Source: Streptomyces pyxinicus (GTDB lineage: Bacteria > Actinomycetota > Actinomycetes > Streptomycetales > Streptomycetaceae). From it: DNA of 64,000 bases. A model generated the notes under the pieces. It saw nothing but the letters and a program-made list of their open reading frames with translations. It searched no databases and was not told the DNA's origin. Positions 29,116 through 39,828 of the stretch are shown here, in pieces (position 1 is the stretch's first letter; each line of letters starts with the position of its first letter). Location: the NCBI RefSeq assembly GCF_024753135.1, contig NZ_JANUGP010000019.1, forward strand, positions 62,001 through 126,000. Direction: 5' to 3'. The position numbers and the translations under genes are program-made.

Positions 29116-29907
29116 TCAGATCCCGTGCTGGTAGAAGGGGCGGACCTTGGATTTCAGCCAGTCGGCCACCGGGTCGTCGGTCACGTCCAGGAGGACCAGG
29201 TTGACCGGCCATTTGACCGGGACTTTGCCGAGGGCCCTGCCGAGGGCGTCGAGCGGCAGGGCGCGCAGATCGCCCTCCCACTGGGAGAGTTCGACGCCGA
29301 CGAACATCACCGGCTCGGCCGTCTCGATGGCGGCGAGGCAGCGGCGGGCGGTCAGCACGACGCCGGTGCCGGCGAACTCGGCGGAGGCGGCGGCGAGGAA
29401 GTCCACCGGGTCCTCCTGCCAGTCCGGCTCGAAGAGGCGGACCCGGCCGCCGCCCGCCGGGCCGTCGAGCGGGGTACGGCCGGCGCGGCACAGCTCGGCC
29501 ACCGCCTCGGGCGGCACCGGGACGCCGACGACCCCCTCGGGGTTGACGGCCAGGCCGACCTGCGCGGGCAGGCCGCGGGCGAACTCCACGGCGGGGGCGA
29601 CGGTGAACGGCATGTGCGAGCCGGCCACCTGGCGCAGTTGCTCCTCGGAGCTGAACACCGGGACGTGCACCTGGCCGTCGATCTCCAGGGTGGGCAGGTC
29701 CAGCGGGCCGCTGTCCGGGCCGCCGCCGTTGGGCAGCGGGATCCACAGGAGGCTGCGGCCGAGGACCTCGACGATCCGGCCGGCCGCCATGGGGATGCCG
29801 AGGGAGGCCGAGAGCACCTCCTCCAGCTCGTTGCCGGGCCAACCGCCGTGCGGGTGGGGGTGCGCCTGTGCCGGGAAGTCCGCGGGAAGTTCCGCCGGAA
29901 AGTCCAT
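29116..29907 (-). CDS. SseB-family protein (enhanced serine sensitivity)
   Basis: A 263-residue SseB-type protein starting MDFPAELPADFPAQAH. Typical stretches are LWIPLPNGGGPDSG, VPVFSSEEQLRQVAGSHMPF and AVNPEGVVGVPVPPEAVAEL in the N-terminal SseB domain. The C-terminal part ends VADWLKSKVRPFYQHGI, parallel to the ARPFYD ending of the neighbouring gene, so the two are distant paralogues. No signal peptide or membrane segment. The upstream region (29908-30401) is non-coding and carries tandem repeats. Confidence 0.85.
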   Translation of the reverse strand: MDFPAELPADFPAQAHPHPHGGWPGNELEEVLSASLGIPMAAGRIVEVLGRSLLWIPLPNGGGPDSGPLDLPTLEIDGQVHVPVFSSEEQLRQVAGSHMPFTVAPAVEFARGLPAQVGLAVNPEGVVGVPVPPEAVAELCRAGRTPLDGPAGGGRVRLFEPDWQEDPVDFLAAASAEFAGTGVVLTARRCLAAIETAEPVMFVGVELSQWEGDLRALPLDALGRALGKVPVKWPVNLVLLDVTDDPVADWLKSKVRPFYQHGI

Positions 29908-30401
29908 GTGCCTACCGCCTGCTGGGAACCGCTGCTGTGTCCAAGAAGGCTAACGGGTGCCGCCGACAGCGACGGGGTTCGTCGCCTACAGGTGAAGGCG
30001 GGGGCGCGTATCTGATAGGTGGGGCGAGGTCCGTGTCCGACGGGTGGGGCGGGGGCCCGTATCCGACAGGTGGGGCGGGGGCCCGTATCCGACAGGTGGG
30101 GCGGGGGCCTGTGTCCGACAGGTGAGTTCGGCGGAGCCCGGCACCGGCCGCCGAGGCCGTCGGGGCGACCGACGGCAGTCGGGACGGCGGGCGGGACGGC
30201 AGGGGGGCGGGACAGGTGACTCGGGTGAGCGGCACGGGTGCCGGCCGACGGCGGCCGCGGAAGGCGTCGGCGCCCGGCATCGGCAGACGGCACCGCAGAG
30301 ACACCGGACGGCCGCCGGACGCATACGCTCGGCCCACCGCGGACGCACGCGCTCGGCCCATCGGCCCCCCGCGCCCCGAAACCAGCCGTCCGGCACCCGC
30401 C
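29908..30401. other. 494-base non-coding stretch with tandem repeats
   Basis: Between the SseB gene start and the stop of the P-loop gene, both on the minus strand. Apart from the 26-base tandem repeat array (30007-30126) I see only low-complexity GC-rich DNA with no frame that has codon bias plus a ribosome-binding site. The promoter of the SseB genes must lie near its left end. Confidence 0.6.
30007..30126. repeat. 26-base tandem repeat, about 4.6 copies
   Basis: Units start at 30007, 30032, 30058, 30084 and 30110. Units 3 and 4 (30058-30083 and 30084-30109) are identical, with core TCCGACAGGTGGGGCGGGGG. Unit 1 is 25 bases and more diverged; unit 5 is cut after 17 bases. Direct, contiguous repeats without spacers, so a minisatellite and not CRISPR. 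Confidence 0.9.
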
Positions 30402-31088
30402 TCACCCCCCGAAGTCAATGCGCCGCACAGCATCCGCCGCCCGCCGGTCAAGAAGGATCGCGGAGCCGCAGCCGGCCGGGAGTTCGCCCCGTTCGACCGC
30501 GTCGAGGAGGCGGGCGGTGGTGTGGCGGTGGCGGGTGAAGGCGTAGCGGGAGACGCCCCGGCCGCGGGCGCGCTGGCCGTCGCGGGCGGTCTCGGGGGTG
30601 ACGTCGAGCAGCAGCAGGCGCAGGGTGCCGCCGCGGCGGCGGGCCGCGCGGGCGAGCCAGGCGCGCACCCAGGGCTGGGTGCCGCAGTCGTGCACGACCA
30701 CGCCCTCGCCGGTGCGCAGCGCGCGGCGCAGGCCGGCGTAGTGGGCGAGGCGGACCAGGGGGCGGTAGAGCGCGTACGGCAGGGCGCGGGGCAGCCGGGC
30801 CGCGAAGCGGTCGCGGACGTCCTGGGAGTCGATACGGCGGCCGGCGGCGGCCCGGCGCATGAGGGTGGACTTGCCGCTGCCGGGCAGGCCGGTGATCACC
30901 ACGACGTCCCGGGGGTCGAAGACCAGGGTCCGGGGACCGTGGCCCGCGCGCTCGCGCAGATCGCGAACGACCGGCGCTGGGCAGCCGGCGCCACACGCGC
31001 GAGCGGAGGCGGGGGCGGAGAGCTGCTGCGGCACCGCTACGCCGGTCGTGGTGGCGGCGGCGGTGACGTACGCCGTGGTCCTGTTCAC
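30402..31088 (-). CDS. P-loop ATP-binding protein (zeta/AAA_33-like kinase)
   Basis: A 228-residue protein with Walker A GLPGSGKSTLMRR (about residue 68) after a strand VVVITGLPG. The arrangement matches AAA_33/zeta-toxin-like small-molecule kinases: IDSQDVRDRF, VVVHDCGTQPWVRAWLA, and a lid-like LLLDVTPETARDGQRARGRG. The start is GTG 31086-31088 with GGGGAGG 8 bases upstream. Substrate unknown. It is divergent from the glycine-riboswitch-controlled gcv operon. No antitoxin gene is adjacent, so a toxin role is unlikely. Confidence 0.82.
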   Translation of the reverse strand: MNRTTAYVTAAATTTGVAVPQQLSAPASARACGAGCPAPVVRDLRERAGHGPRTLVFDPRDVVVITGLPGSGKSTLMRRAAAGRRIDSQDVRDRFAARLPRALPYALYRPLVRLAHYAGLRRALRTGEGVVVHDCGTQPWVRAWLARAARRRGGTLRLLLLDVTPETARDGQRARGRGVSRYAFTRHRHTTARLLDAVERGELPAGCGSAILLDRRAADAVRRIDFGG

Positions 31089-31271
31089 CGTGATCGTCCT
31101 CCCCGGGGCCTTGGTAATCCCTGTGCCCGCTGCGTGTAAAGAGAAGGTAATGCGCGGTGGTCGCCGACGGGTGCGCGTACTGCCACAGCTCGGTTACAGA
31201 AAGCGGCCCCTGACGAGCGGGGGCGGGCCGTGCAATGATGTGCGCGCCAACTGCATACCGGCCGTTTGAAT

Positions 31272-31474
31272 CCGCGCGGGAGAGTTCCCAGCAGTCTCCG
31301 CTGGGGCGCCGAAGGAGCAAGTCCCTCCCTTGAATCTCTCAGGCCCCGTTACCGCGCGGGCGAGGCACATCTGAAAAGCGGGCCGCTGCCGGCAGTGGCC
31401 CCACCCAAGGTGCAAGCCGTGGTCGCCCCCGTGGCGGTCCCGGCGAACCTCTCAGGTTCCGATGACAGATGGGG
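31272..31474 (+). ncRNA. tandem glycine riboswitch upstream of gcvT
   Basis: Two aptamers in series. Aptamer 1 runs from CGCGCGGGAGAG (about 31274) through CGCCGAAGGAGCAAG and GAATCTCTCAGG to ACCGCGCGGG (about 31360). Aptamer 2 is closed by CATCTG (31368-31373) pairing with CAGATG (31466-31471), with CAAGGTGCAAGCC and AACCTCTCAGG inside. Glycine binding turns on the glycine cleavage genes in known cases, including a Streptomyces griseus gcvT riboswitch as I recall it. A perfect palindrome GAGGAACGTTCCTC (31474-31487) follows and may be part of the expression platform. Confidence 0.95.
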
Positions 31475-31522
31475 AGGAACGTTCCTCGCCCTGTCCCTGT
31501 TGCCCTGGGAGACGACCGACCG

Positions 31523-32650
31523 ATGAGCAGTACCGAATCCACCGAGCCGCGCCACACCGCGCTGGACGCGCTGCACCGCTCGCTCGGTGCGACGATGACC
31601 GACTTCGCCGGCTGGGACATGCCCCTGCGCTACGGCTCCGAGCGGGACGAGCACGTCGCCGTGCGCACCCGGGCCGGGCTGTTCGACCTCTCCCACATGG
31701 GCGAGATCACCGTCACCGGCGCCGGCGCGGCAGCCCTGCTGAACTTCGCGCTGGTCGGCAACATCGCCTCCGTCGGCGTCGGCCGGGCCCGCTACACCAT
31801 GATCTGCCAGGCCGACGGCGGCATCCTGGACGACCTGATCGTCTACCGGCTCGCCGAGACCGAGTACCTGGTCGTGGCCAACGCCTCCAACGCCCAGGTG
31901 GTCCTGGACGCGCTCACCGAGCGCGCCGCCGGCTTCGACGCCGAGGTCCGTGACGACCGCGACGCCTACGCGCTGATCGCGGTACAGGGCCCCGAGTCCC
32001 CCGGCATCCTGAAGTCGCTGACCGACGCCGACCTGGACGGTCTGAAGTACTACGCCGGGCTGCCCGGCACGGTCGCCGGCGTCCCCGCGCTGATCGCCCG
32101 TACCGGCTACACCGGCGAGGACGGCTTCGAGCTGTTCGTGAAGCCCGAGCACGCGGTCGGGCTGTGGCAGGCGCTGACCGAGGCGGGCGCGGGCGTCGGC
32201 CTGGTGCCCTGCGGCCTGTCCTGCCGGGACACGCTGCGCCTGGAGGCGGGGATGCCGCTGTACGGGCACGAGCTGACCACGGAGCTGACCCCGTTCGACG
32301 CCGGACTCGGCCGCGTGGTGAAGTTCGAGAAGGAAGGCGACTTCGTGGGGCGCGAGGCGCTCGCCGAGGCCGCCGCCCGTGCCGAGCAGAACCCGCCGCG
32401 GGTGCTGGTCGGGCTGGTCGCCGAGGGCCGCCGGGTGCCGCGCGCCGGGTACGCCGTCGTCGCCGGCGGCGCGGTGATCGGCGAGGTCACCTCCGGCGCC
32501 CCCTCCCCCACCCTGGGCAAGCCGATCGCCATGGCCTACGTGGACGCGGCGCACGCGGCGCCCGGCAGCGAGGGCGTCGGCGTCGACATCCGGGGCAACC
32601 ACGAGCCCTACGCCGTCGTGGCACTGCCGTTCTACAAGCGCCAGAAGTAG
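31523..32650 (+). CDS. gcvT: glycine cleavage system T protein (aminomethyltransferase)
   Basis: Tetrahydrofolate-dependent T protein of the glycine cleavage complex, 375 residues. Family marks: [34 protein letters not shown], and [14 protein letters not shown] with the folate-binding region. The start at 31523 ([18 protein letters not shown]) is chosen by alignment with GGGAG 12 bases upstream. First gene behind the glycine riboswitch; gcvH, glyA and sdaA follow on the same strand, so glycine goes to one-carbon units and serine to pyruvate. gcvP is not in the window. Confidence 0.97.
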   Translation: MSSTESTEPRHTALDALHRSLGATMTDFAGWDMPLRYGSERDEHVAVRTRAGLFDLSHMGEITVTGAGAAALLNFALVGNIASVGVGRARYTMICQADGGILDDLIVYRLAETEYLVVANASNAQVVLDALTERAAGFDAEVRDDRDAYALIAVQGPESPGILKSLTDADLDGLKYYAGLPGTVAGVPALIARTGYTGEDGFELFVKPEHAVGLWQALTEAGAGVGLVPCGLSCRDTLRLEAGMPLYGHELTTELTPFDAGLGRVVKFEKEGDFVGREALAEAAARAEQNPPRVLVGLVAEGRRVPRAGYAVVAGGAVIGEVTSGAPSPTLGKPIAMAYVDAAHAAPGSEGVGVDIRGNHEPYAVVALPFYKRQK

Positions 32651-32771
32651 ACACCGGGCGGCGCCGGGGACTCCCGTCGGTATCCCCCGTGCACGGCTCC
32701 CGAGCAGTCGTCCACGTACTCCCCCCTCCCCCCTTCACCAGCACTCCCGCGCGTACAGGAGAATTCAGGAC

Positions 32772-33149
32772 ATGAGCAACCCCCAGCAGCTGCGCTACAG
32801 CAAGGAGCACGAGTGGCTGTCGACCGCCGAGGACGGCGTCTCGACGGTCGGCATCACCGAGTTCGCGGCCAACGCGCTCGGCGACGTCGTCTACGCCCAG
32901 CTCCCCGAGGTCGGTGCCACCGTGGAGGCGGGCGAGACCTGCGGTGAGCTGGAGTCGACCAAGTCCGTCTCCGACCTGTACTCCCCGGTCTCCGGCGAGG
33001 TCACGGAGATCAACGAGGACGTCGTCAACGACCCGTCCCTGGTGAACTCCGCCCCCTTCGAGGGTGGCTGGCTGTTCAAGGTGCGTCTCACGGAGGAGCC
33101 GGCCGACCTGCTCTCCGCCGACGAGTACGCCGCCCACACCGCCGGCTGA
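32772..33149 (+). CDS. gcvH: glycine cleavage system H protein (lipoyl carrier)
   Basis: Lipoyl-carrying H protein of 125 residues, starting [17 protein letters not shown]. The lipoylated Lys is in [15 protein letters not shown] (about residue 65). It shuttles the aminomethyl group between P, T and L proteins. The start has AGGAGA upstream (CAGGAGAATTCAGGAC before ATG). It is 121 bases after gcvT and 14 before glyA. Confidence 0.98.
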   Translation: MSNPQQLRYSKEHEWLSTAEDGVSTVGITEFAANALGDVVYAQLPEVGATVEAGETCGELESTKSVSDLYSPVSGEVTEINEDVVNDPSLVNSAPFEGGWLFKVRLTEEPADLLSADEYAAHTAG

Positions 33150-33163
33150 GGAGTCGTAGCCCC

Positions 33164-34429
33164 ATGACTGTCCTGAACACGCCCCTGCACGAGCTGGACC
33201 CGGAGATCGCCGCCGCGGTCGACGCCGAGCTGCGCCGCCAGCAGTCCACCCTGGAGATGATCGCCTCCGAGAACTTCGCGCCGCTCGCGGTGATGGAGGC
33301 GCAGGGCTCGGTCCTCACCAACAAGTACGCCGAGGGCTACCCGGGCCGCCGCTACTACGGCGGCTGCGAGCACGTGGACGTCGCCGAGCAGATCGCCATC
33401 GACCGGATCAAGGAGCTGTTCGGCGCCGAGTACGCCAACGTGCAGCCCCACTCCGGGGCCTCCGCGAACCAGGCGGCCCTGTTCGCGCTGGCCCAGCCCG
33501 GGGACACCATCCTCGGCCTGGACCTGGCGCACGGCGGCCACCTGACCCACGGCATGCGGCTCAACTTCTCCGGCAAGCAGTTCGACGTGGTCGCCTACCA
33601 CGTGGACGAGGAGACCGGCCTGGTCGACATGGCCGAGGTCGAGAAGCTCGCCAAGGAGCACCGCCCCAAGGTGATCATCGCGGGCTGGTCGGCGTACCCG
33701 CGCCAACTCGACTTCGCCGAGTTCCGCCGGATCGCCGACGAGGTCGAGGCGTACCTGTGGGTCGACATGGCGCACTTCGCGGGCCTGGTCGCGGCCGGGC
33801 TGCACCCGAACCCGGTCGAGCACGCGCACGTGGTCACCTCCACGACCCACAAGACCCTCGGCGGCCCGCGCGGCGGCATCATCCTGGCGAAGAAGGAGTT
33901 CGCGAAGAAGCTGAACTCCTCCGTCTTCCCGGGCTTCCAGGGCGGCCCCCTGGAGCACGTGATCGCGGCGAAGGCGGTGTCCTTCAAGGTCGCGGCCGGC
34001 GAGGAGTTCAAGGAGCGCCAGCACCGCACGGTCGAGGGCGCCCGGATCCTCGCCGAGCGCCTGACCGCGGCGGACGCCCGCGAGGCCGGGGTGAACGTGC
34101 TGTCCGGCGGCACCGACGTGCACCTGATCCTGGTGGACCTGCGGGAGTCCGAGCTGGACGGGCAGCAGGCCGAGGACCGCCTCCACGAGGTCGGCATCAC
34201 GGTCAACCGCAACGCCGTCCCGAACGACCCGCGCCCGCCGATGGTCACCTCGGGGCTGCGCATCGGCACGCCCGCCCTGGCCACCCGCGGCTTCACGGCC
34301 GAGGACTTCGCCGAGGTCGCCGACGTGATCGCCGAGACGCTGAAGCCGTCGTACGACGCGGCGGCCCTCAAGGCCCGGGTCGAGGCCCTGGCCGGCAAGC
34401 ACCCGCTGTACCCGGGGCTGAACAAGTAG
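33164..34429 (+). CDS. glyA: serine hydroxymethyltransferase
   Basis: PLP enzyme of 421 residues interconverting serine and glycine with tetrahydrofolate. Signatures: [14 protein letters not shown], the PLP-Lys motif [15 protein letters not shown], and [14 protein letters not shown]. It follows gcvH by 14 bases with an AGGAG-type site, so translation is probably coupled. With gcvT/gcvH it forms the glycine-to-serine arm; sdaA then removes serine. A 13-bp hairpin follows the stop. Confidence 0.98.
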   Translation: MTVLNTPLHELDPEIAAAVDAELRRQQSTLEMIASENFAPLAVMEAQGSVLTNKYAEGYPGRRYYGGCEHVDVAEQIAIDRIKELFGAEYANVQPHSGASANQAALFALAQPGDTILGLDLAHGGHLTHGMRLNFSGKQFDVVAYHVDEETGLVDMAEVEKLAKEHRPKVIIAGWSAYPRQLDFAEFRRIADEVEAYLWVDMAHFAGLVAAGLHPNPVEHAHVVTSTTHKTLGGPRGGIILAKKEFAKKLNSSVFPGFQGGPLEHVIAAKAVSFKVAAGEEFKERQHRTVEGARILAERLTAADAREAGVNVLSGGTDVHLILVDLRESELDGQQAEDRLHEVGITVNRNAVPNDPRPPMVTSGLRIGTPALATRGFTAEDFAEVADVIAETLKPSYDAAALKARVEALAGKHPLYPGLNK

Positions 34430-34442
34430 GTCACCTTTCGCG

Positions 34443-34483
34443 GGGCACCGCGCACACTGGGAGTACCGGCGTGCGCGGTGCCC
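34443..34483 (+). terminator. hairpin between glyA and sdaA
   Basis: GGGCACCGCGCAC (34443-34455) pairs perfectly with GTGCGCGGTGCCC (34471-34483), loop 15 bases. A T6 run lies about 20 bases later (34503-34508). Starts 14 bases after the glyA stop and 55 before the sdaA start: a terminator or attenuator separating the two genes. Confidence 0.7.
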
Positions 34484-34537
34484 GCACCGCCGCAACCCCC
34501 CATTTTTTCGCACCACCCCCGTCTTGAGGAGTCGTCC

Positions 34538-35905
<1,368 letters not shown>

Positions 35906-36169
35906 GAGCACTGATGACGCCGGCCCTGACCATCTCAGCGCCCCAGCGGCGAAGGTGCGCGGCCCCCGCCGCGGACGAAGCGGATGCGCCGGTCGGGGAG
36001 TTCCTCCAGGACCCGCCCAGCAAGGTCGCGGCGACGTCCGCGACGCCCTCCATGGCCGCCGGCCGGGTCAGCTCCCGTCGTGCCGCGTCCACGTCGTCCA
36101 GCCGACGTGCGTGGGGAAGGCGAAGGGCGGTGCGGAGGTGGCGCGTGCTCCGAGCCCGGTCAGAACCTC
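35906..36169. other. 264-base junction between core genes and accessory island
   Basis: Begins with a small hairpin overlapping the sdaA stop (AGTGCT 35898-35903, AGCACT 35907-35912). The rest is GC-rich; a minus-strand frame of about 90 codons (35892-36173) exists but lacks a ribosome-binding site and recognisable domain, so I do not call it. It may be the eroded remains of a gene at the island boundary. Confidence 0.5.
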
Positions 36170-39046
36170 TCATCGACGCACTGCTGGTTGATTCAGTTTT
36201 GTTCGCACCTGTTCCGCTTCCGGCCGCTCGATCCCTTCGAACAGGGCGACGGAGCGACGCCAGGCGTCACGAGCGGCGTCCGGGTCTCCCGCGTCGCGGT
36301 ACGCGTCGCCGAGCCGTTCCCAGACGCCCGCCTCGCTGTACGAGTCACCGAACCGTGGCAGCAGTTCGACCGACCGGTGGAAGCATCTGATCGCTCGCTC
36401 GAACTCGCCCAGGTGGTAGTGGGCGGTCGCCATGGTGTCCCAGACGGCGGCCTCGGTATACGTGGGACCGGTCGCGCGGAGAAGGCGGACGGCCTCCTCC
36501 GAGTGGACGATCGCCTGCCTGAGGTCTCCGAGCTGTATCCGGAGCCAACCCATGACGTTGAGGTTGGTGGCCTCCCCGTCCCGACGTCCGCCGGCCCGGT
36601 GCAGGCGCACGGCCGCCGCGGATTCGTCGAGCGCCTCATGGTGGCGTCCCTGTCTCTGCAGGACCCAGCTCGCAGCCGCGTGGGTGTAGGCCCGTTCCAC
36701 GGTGTCGCCCAGCTGGTCGGCGGCTTCGAAGGCCAGCCGCAGCTGCGCGTGGGCCGTGTCGTACTCTCCCAGGTCGGCCAGCGAGCGAACGAGCTTGCGC
36801 CGCGCGGTGAGCTGTCCGAGCAGGTCCCCGTCCCGCTTCGCCGCCTCGACTCCGGTCCGCAGGGCGGACGCCTGGGCCTGCCAGCGCCCCTGTCCGTACA
36901 GGAAGGCGTGCAGGGAACAGGACAGTTGCCAGGCATGGGTGAAGAACCCCGTGTCCAGTGCGTGCCGGATGGCCGCCATCAGCACGTCGTACTCGTCGGC
37001 GCACCAAGCCTGGGCGTCGCGGTGCTCGGTGAAGGACTCGGGGGCCGCGCCGGGCTGGGCCGGGGTCAGCACCAGGCGGTTCCCGTTGGCACTCAGCACC
37101 TGATCCGCGGCATGGGCGGTGTGCAGGTAGTGGTCGAACAGGCGGTTCTGGGCGGCACGGCGTTCGGTCTCGGTGTCCCGTTCGGCGGCGAGTTCGGCGG
37201 CGTAGGCGCGCAGCAGGTCGTGGAAGACGTAGCGGCCGGGTGCCTGTTCCGTGAGGAGGTGAACGGTGGCCAGCTCCCCCAGCATGAGACGGGCCTGCCG
37301 CGCGGGAAGGGCCGCGAGAGCGCTCGCCGCGTGCACGGTGATGTCGGGTCCGGGGTGGAGGGCGAGCAAGCGGAACAGCTGGGCGCATGCGGGCGGCAGC
37401 AGCCGATAGGACCAGGAGAAGGCGGCACGGGTGTCGGCCGAGCCACTGCCGGAGAAGGCGTCGAGGCTGCCGTGGGACCGCCGGAGTTCGGCGGCGATCG
37501 CGGCCAGGGGAAAGCCGGGATGGCCGGCGGCACGCGCGGCCACGACGGCCAGGGCCAGCGGCAGACGACCGCAGCGGGCGATGATCTCCTCCCCCGCTTC
37601 GGGCTCGGCCGCCAGGCGGGCGGAGCCGACACGGGAGGCGAGCGAGGCACGGGCGTCCGTGTCCGACGGGAGCCCCAGGGACAGCGGGCGGGCTCCGGAG
37701 GCGACGAGACCAGCAAGCTGGTCGCGGCTGGTGACGATGGCCAGGCAGCCGGACGAGGCGGGCAGCAACGGCCGGACCTGATCGGCGTCATGGGCGTTGT
37801 CGAGCAGGACCAGTACCCGCCGGTCGGCCAGCAGACTGCGGTAGAGACCCGTCAGCGCGTCCAGCCCTGCCGGGAGGCGCCGCGGTGCCACACCCAGCGC
37901 GTGCAGGAATCCGCGCAGCGCCTCCGCGGGTTCCACCGGCTTGCCGACCGGATCGAACCCGCGCAGGTTCAGAGAGAGCTGACCGTCCGGGAACCGGTCC
38001 GCCACCTCATGGGCCCAGCGCACCGCCAACGTGGTCTTCCCGACTCCCGCCATTCCACTGATCAGACCGATCACCGGCGTAGCGGCCGAGGCACCGGTCT
38101 CGGTGGTGAGGGCCAGCAGACGGGAGAGTTCCGACCGCCTGCCCGAGAAGACGGCGAGGCCGGGGGGCAGTTGCGCCGGCCGGACGACGGGGCTTCCGGG
38201 TTCCGTCCGCGCGTGCGGCTCGGCAGGGCTCTCGTGCCCCGCGGGCTCGTCGTCGGCATCGTCGTCGCCACGGGGGACGACGGGCGTGGGCAGCTCCTGG
38301 CGGAGGACCCGGTCATGCGCCGTGCTCAGTTCGGGGCTCGGAGCCAGGCCCAGGTCGTCCATCAGCCGCCGCCGGATGTCCCGGTAGGCGTTCAGGGCTT
38401 CGGCCTGGAGTCCGGATGCCGCCAGCGCCGTGACCAGCCTCGAATGCAACGACTCGTTCAGCGGGTCGAGGAGAGCGGCCTGCCGGAGCGAGCCGAGTAC
38501 CTGCTCCGTCCGACCGCACAGGAGAGCCGCGTCGGCGGCCACCCGCACCGTTGTCACCACCTCTTTGCCCACGGCGACGAACTGCGGAGTGGCCAGTACG
38601 GACGCGGGGAGGCCGCTCGCGACCGGCCCCCGCCACAGGTTCAGGGCCTGCGCGAAAAGCGCGACCGCCGCTTCGGTCCTGCCCGTCGTCACGGCCCGTC
38701 GGCCTTGCCGGGCGAGGTCGCGGAACCGCAGCAGGTCGAGTTCTTCCTCCCGCGTGTCCAGCAGGTAGCCACCGGCCCGTCGGATGAGCCAGCGGCCCGG
38801 GGCCCGGAGCGGAAGCCGTGGTTCGAGCAGACGCCGCAGGGAGCCTACGTAGCGGTGTACGACGTTCACCGCGCTGGCCGGTGGCCGCTCTCCCCACAGC
38901 ACGTCGACGATCTCACTCAGCTGAACCGGCTGACCGGCCCGCACCAGAAGCAGCCCGAGAAGCGCGCGCTGCTGGGGAGAACCGAGGTCGAGTTCCGTCC
39001 CCTCCCGCACGACTCGTATCGGTCCCAGCACGTCGAAGCGCATCAT
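36170..39046 (-). CDS. large SARP regulator (BTAD, NB-ARC, TPR)
   Basis: AfsR/SARP-type pathway regulator of 958 residues. An OmpR-like winged helix (residues 1-95: LGSPQQRALLGLLLVRAGQP, VVHRYVGSLRRLL) is followed by the bacterial transcription activation domain (about 100-250, ending LGLAPSPELS). Next come an acidic linker, an NB-ARC ATPase with Walker A GMAGVGKTTL (331-340) and a Walker B-like VLVLLDNAHD, and C-terminal TPR repeats (about 650-950). The start MMRFDVLGPI is preferred over a GTG five codons upstream. Transcribed away from the RiPP operon across 782 bases, it is probably its pathway-specific activator. Codon use looks looser than in neighbouring core genes by eye. Confidence 0.93.
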   Translation of the reverse strand: MMRFDVLGPIRVVREGTELDLGSPQQRALLGLLLVRAGQPVQLSEIVDVLWGERPPASAVNVVHRYVGSLRRLLEPRLPLRAPGRWLIRRAGGYLLDTREEELDLLRFRDLARQGRRAVTTGRTEAAVALFAQALNLWRGPVASGLPASVLATPQFVAVGKEVVTTVRVAADAALLCGRTEQVLGSLRQAALLDPLNESLHSRLVTALAASGLQAEALNAYRDIRRRLMDDLGLAPSPELSTAHDRVLRQELPTPVVPRGDDDADDEPAGHESPAEPHARTEPGSPVVRPAQLPPGLAVFSGRRSELSRLLALTTETGASAATPVIGLISGMAGVGKTTLAVRWAHEVADRFPDGQLSLNLRGFDPVGKPVEPAEALRGFLHALGVAPRRLPAGLDALTGLYRSLLADRRVLVLLDNAHDADQVRPLLPASSGCLAIVTSRDQLAGLVASGARPLSLGLPSDTDARASLASRVGSARLAAEPEAGEEIIARCGRLPLALAVVAARAAGHPGFPLAAIAAELRRSHGSLDAFSGSGSADTRAAFSWSYRLLPPACAQLFRLLALHPGPDITVHAASALAALPARQARLMLGELATVHLLTEQAPGRYVFHDLLRAYAAELAAERDTETERRAAQNRLFDHYLHTAHAADQVLSANGNRLVLTPAQPGAAPESFTEHRDAQAWCADEYDVLMAAIRHALDTGFFTHAWQLSCSLHAFLYGQGRWQAQASALRTGVEAAKRDGDLLGQLTARRKLVRSLADLGEYDTAHAQLRLAFEAADQLGDTVERAYTHAAASWVLQRQGRHHEALDESAAAVRLHRAGGRRDGEATNLNVMGWLRIQLGDLRQAIVHSEEAVRLLRATGPTYTEAAVWDTMATAHYHLGEFERAIRCFHRSVELLPRFGDSYSEAGVWERLGDAYRDAGDPDAARDAWRRSVALFEGIERPEAEQVRTKLNQPAVRR

Positions 39047-39828
39047 TCGGCGAACCCCCACTCACGCGGCCCGGAAGCCGGCGACAGGGAGTTCCGGGCC
39101 TGGTGCGCTGGGAACGCGGCCCCGTGCACCGAGAGCTGAATTTACCGTGCCGTCCGTCTCCGCCTCGCCGCGGTGGCCTTCGGCGGGCCGCTTCACCCGC
39201 CGTGCCGGCGCGTGGCTGACCTGCGGTCCCCGTACGGCGCGCGGACTCGGCGTCAGCCGTGCCTGGCCCCTGGGTGGGCGAGTGGGTGTGCTGTCGTGCC
39301 TGGTGAGCACCGTGTTCCGGTTGTGATGATCGTGGTCGATCGGGCGGTGTCGGCGCGTCGGCTGTTCACGGTGGCCTCGGGGCGTCATCCCGCTTGCCGG
39401 GTCGGGGGTCGGCGATGCCGTGGCAGGCCGGCGTCGGGGGTCGGCGCCATGCCGCGCCGGGCGGGAGCGGGAGCGGGCCGCGGGTGCCGGCGGCCGCCAC
39501 CGGCTGGTGTCCGTCGGCCGGCGGGTGGCCCCGCGGATCCGGATGCGCCACGACCTGCCGCACTCGGTGCCGGCAAGCGATCACACCGCCCGGAGATCCC
39601 AGGCCGGGAGCGCTGCCCGGTGGAGCGGCTGCCACGGAGTGCGCCTCCCTGACCAGCGGGGCACCGGTGGGGGGAACATCACCGGACTGCGGGGGAGGCC
39701 ATGCTCGTGCGCTGTCAGCCTCTGGTCGTGCACGAGGAGTCGATCCGCGGGCCGCGCGGCGCCATAGCCTCACTGAGGTCGACGGGCGACGGAGTCGTCG
39801 CCGTCATACGAGAGAAAGGAGTTGTCCG
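39047..39828. other. 782-base non-coding region between SARP gene and RiPP precursor
   Basis: Both flanking genes are transcribed away from it, so it holds both promoters. I found no frame with a domain or convincing start. TCGTGC appears at 39705-39710 and 39726-39731 (21 bases apart), and a CATAGC -10-like element at 39763-39768 without a canonical -35. This would be compatible with activator-dependent transcription but is weak. Unexpectedly long for a simple divergent promoter. Confidence 0.5.
39781..39805 (+). promoter_or_regulatory. leader hairpin before the RiPP precursor
   Basis: GGCGAC (39785-39790) pairs with GTCGCC (39797-39802) with a 6-base loop; GAC (39781-39783) and GTC (39803-39805) extend it past one bulged G. 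It ends 8 bases before the AAAGGAG ribosome-binding site (39813-39820 region) and could control access to or stability of the precursor mRNA. Confidence 0.4.

Noticed and set aside
30007-30126. Possible CRISPR array
   Set aside because: Repeats are contiguous with no unique spacers, and no cas genes are near.
35984-39139. Plus-strand open frame of about 1050 codons opposite the SARP gene
   Set aside because: Shadow frame; Gly/Gln/Arg-rich with no domain, while the minus strand encodes BTAD, NB-ARC and TPR domains.
39062-39388. Minus-strand frame of 108 codons upstream of the SARP gene
   Set aside because: Pro/Arg/His-rich, no ribosome-binding site or domain, and not co-linear with the RiPP operon.
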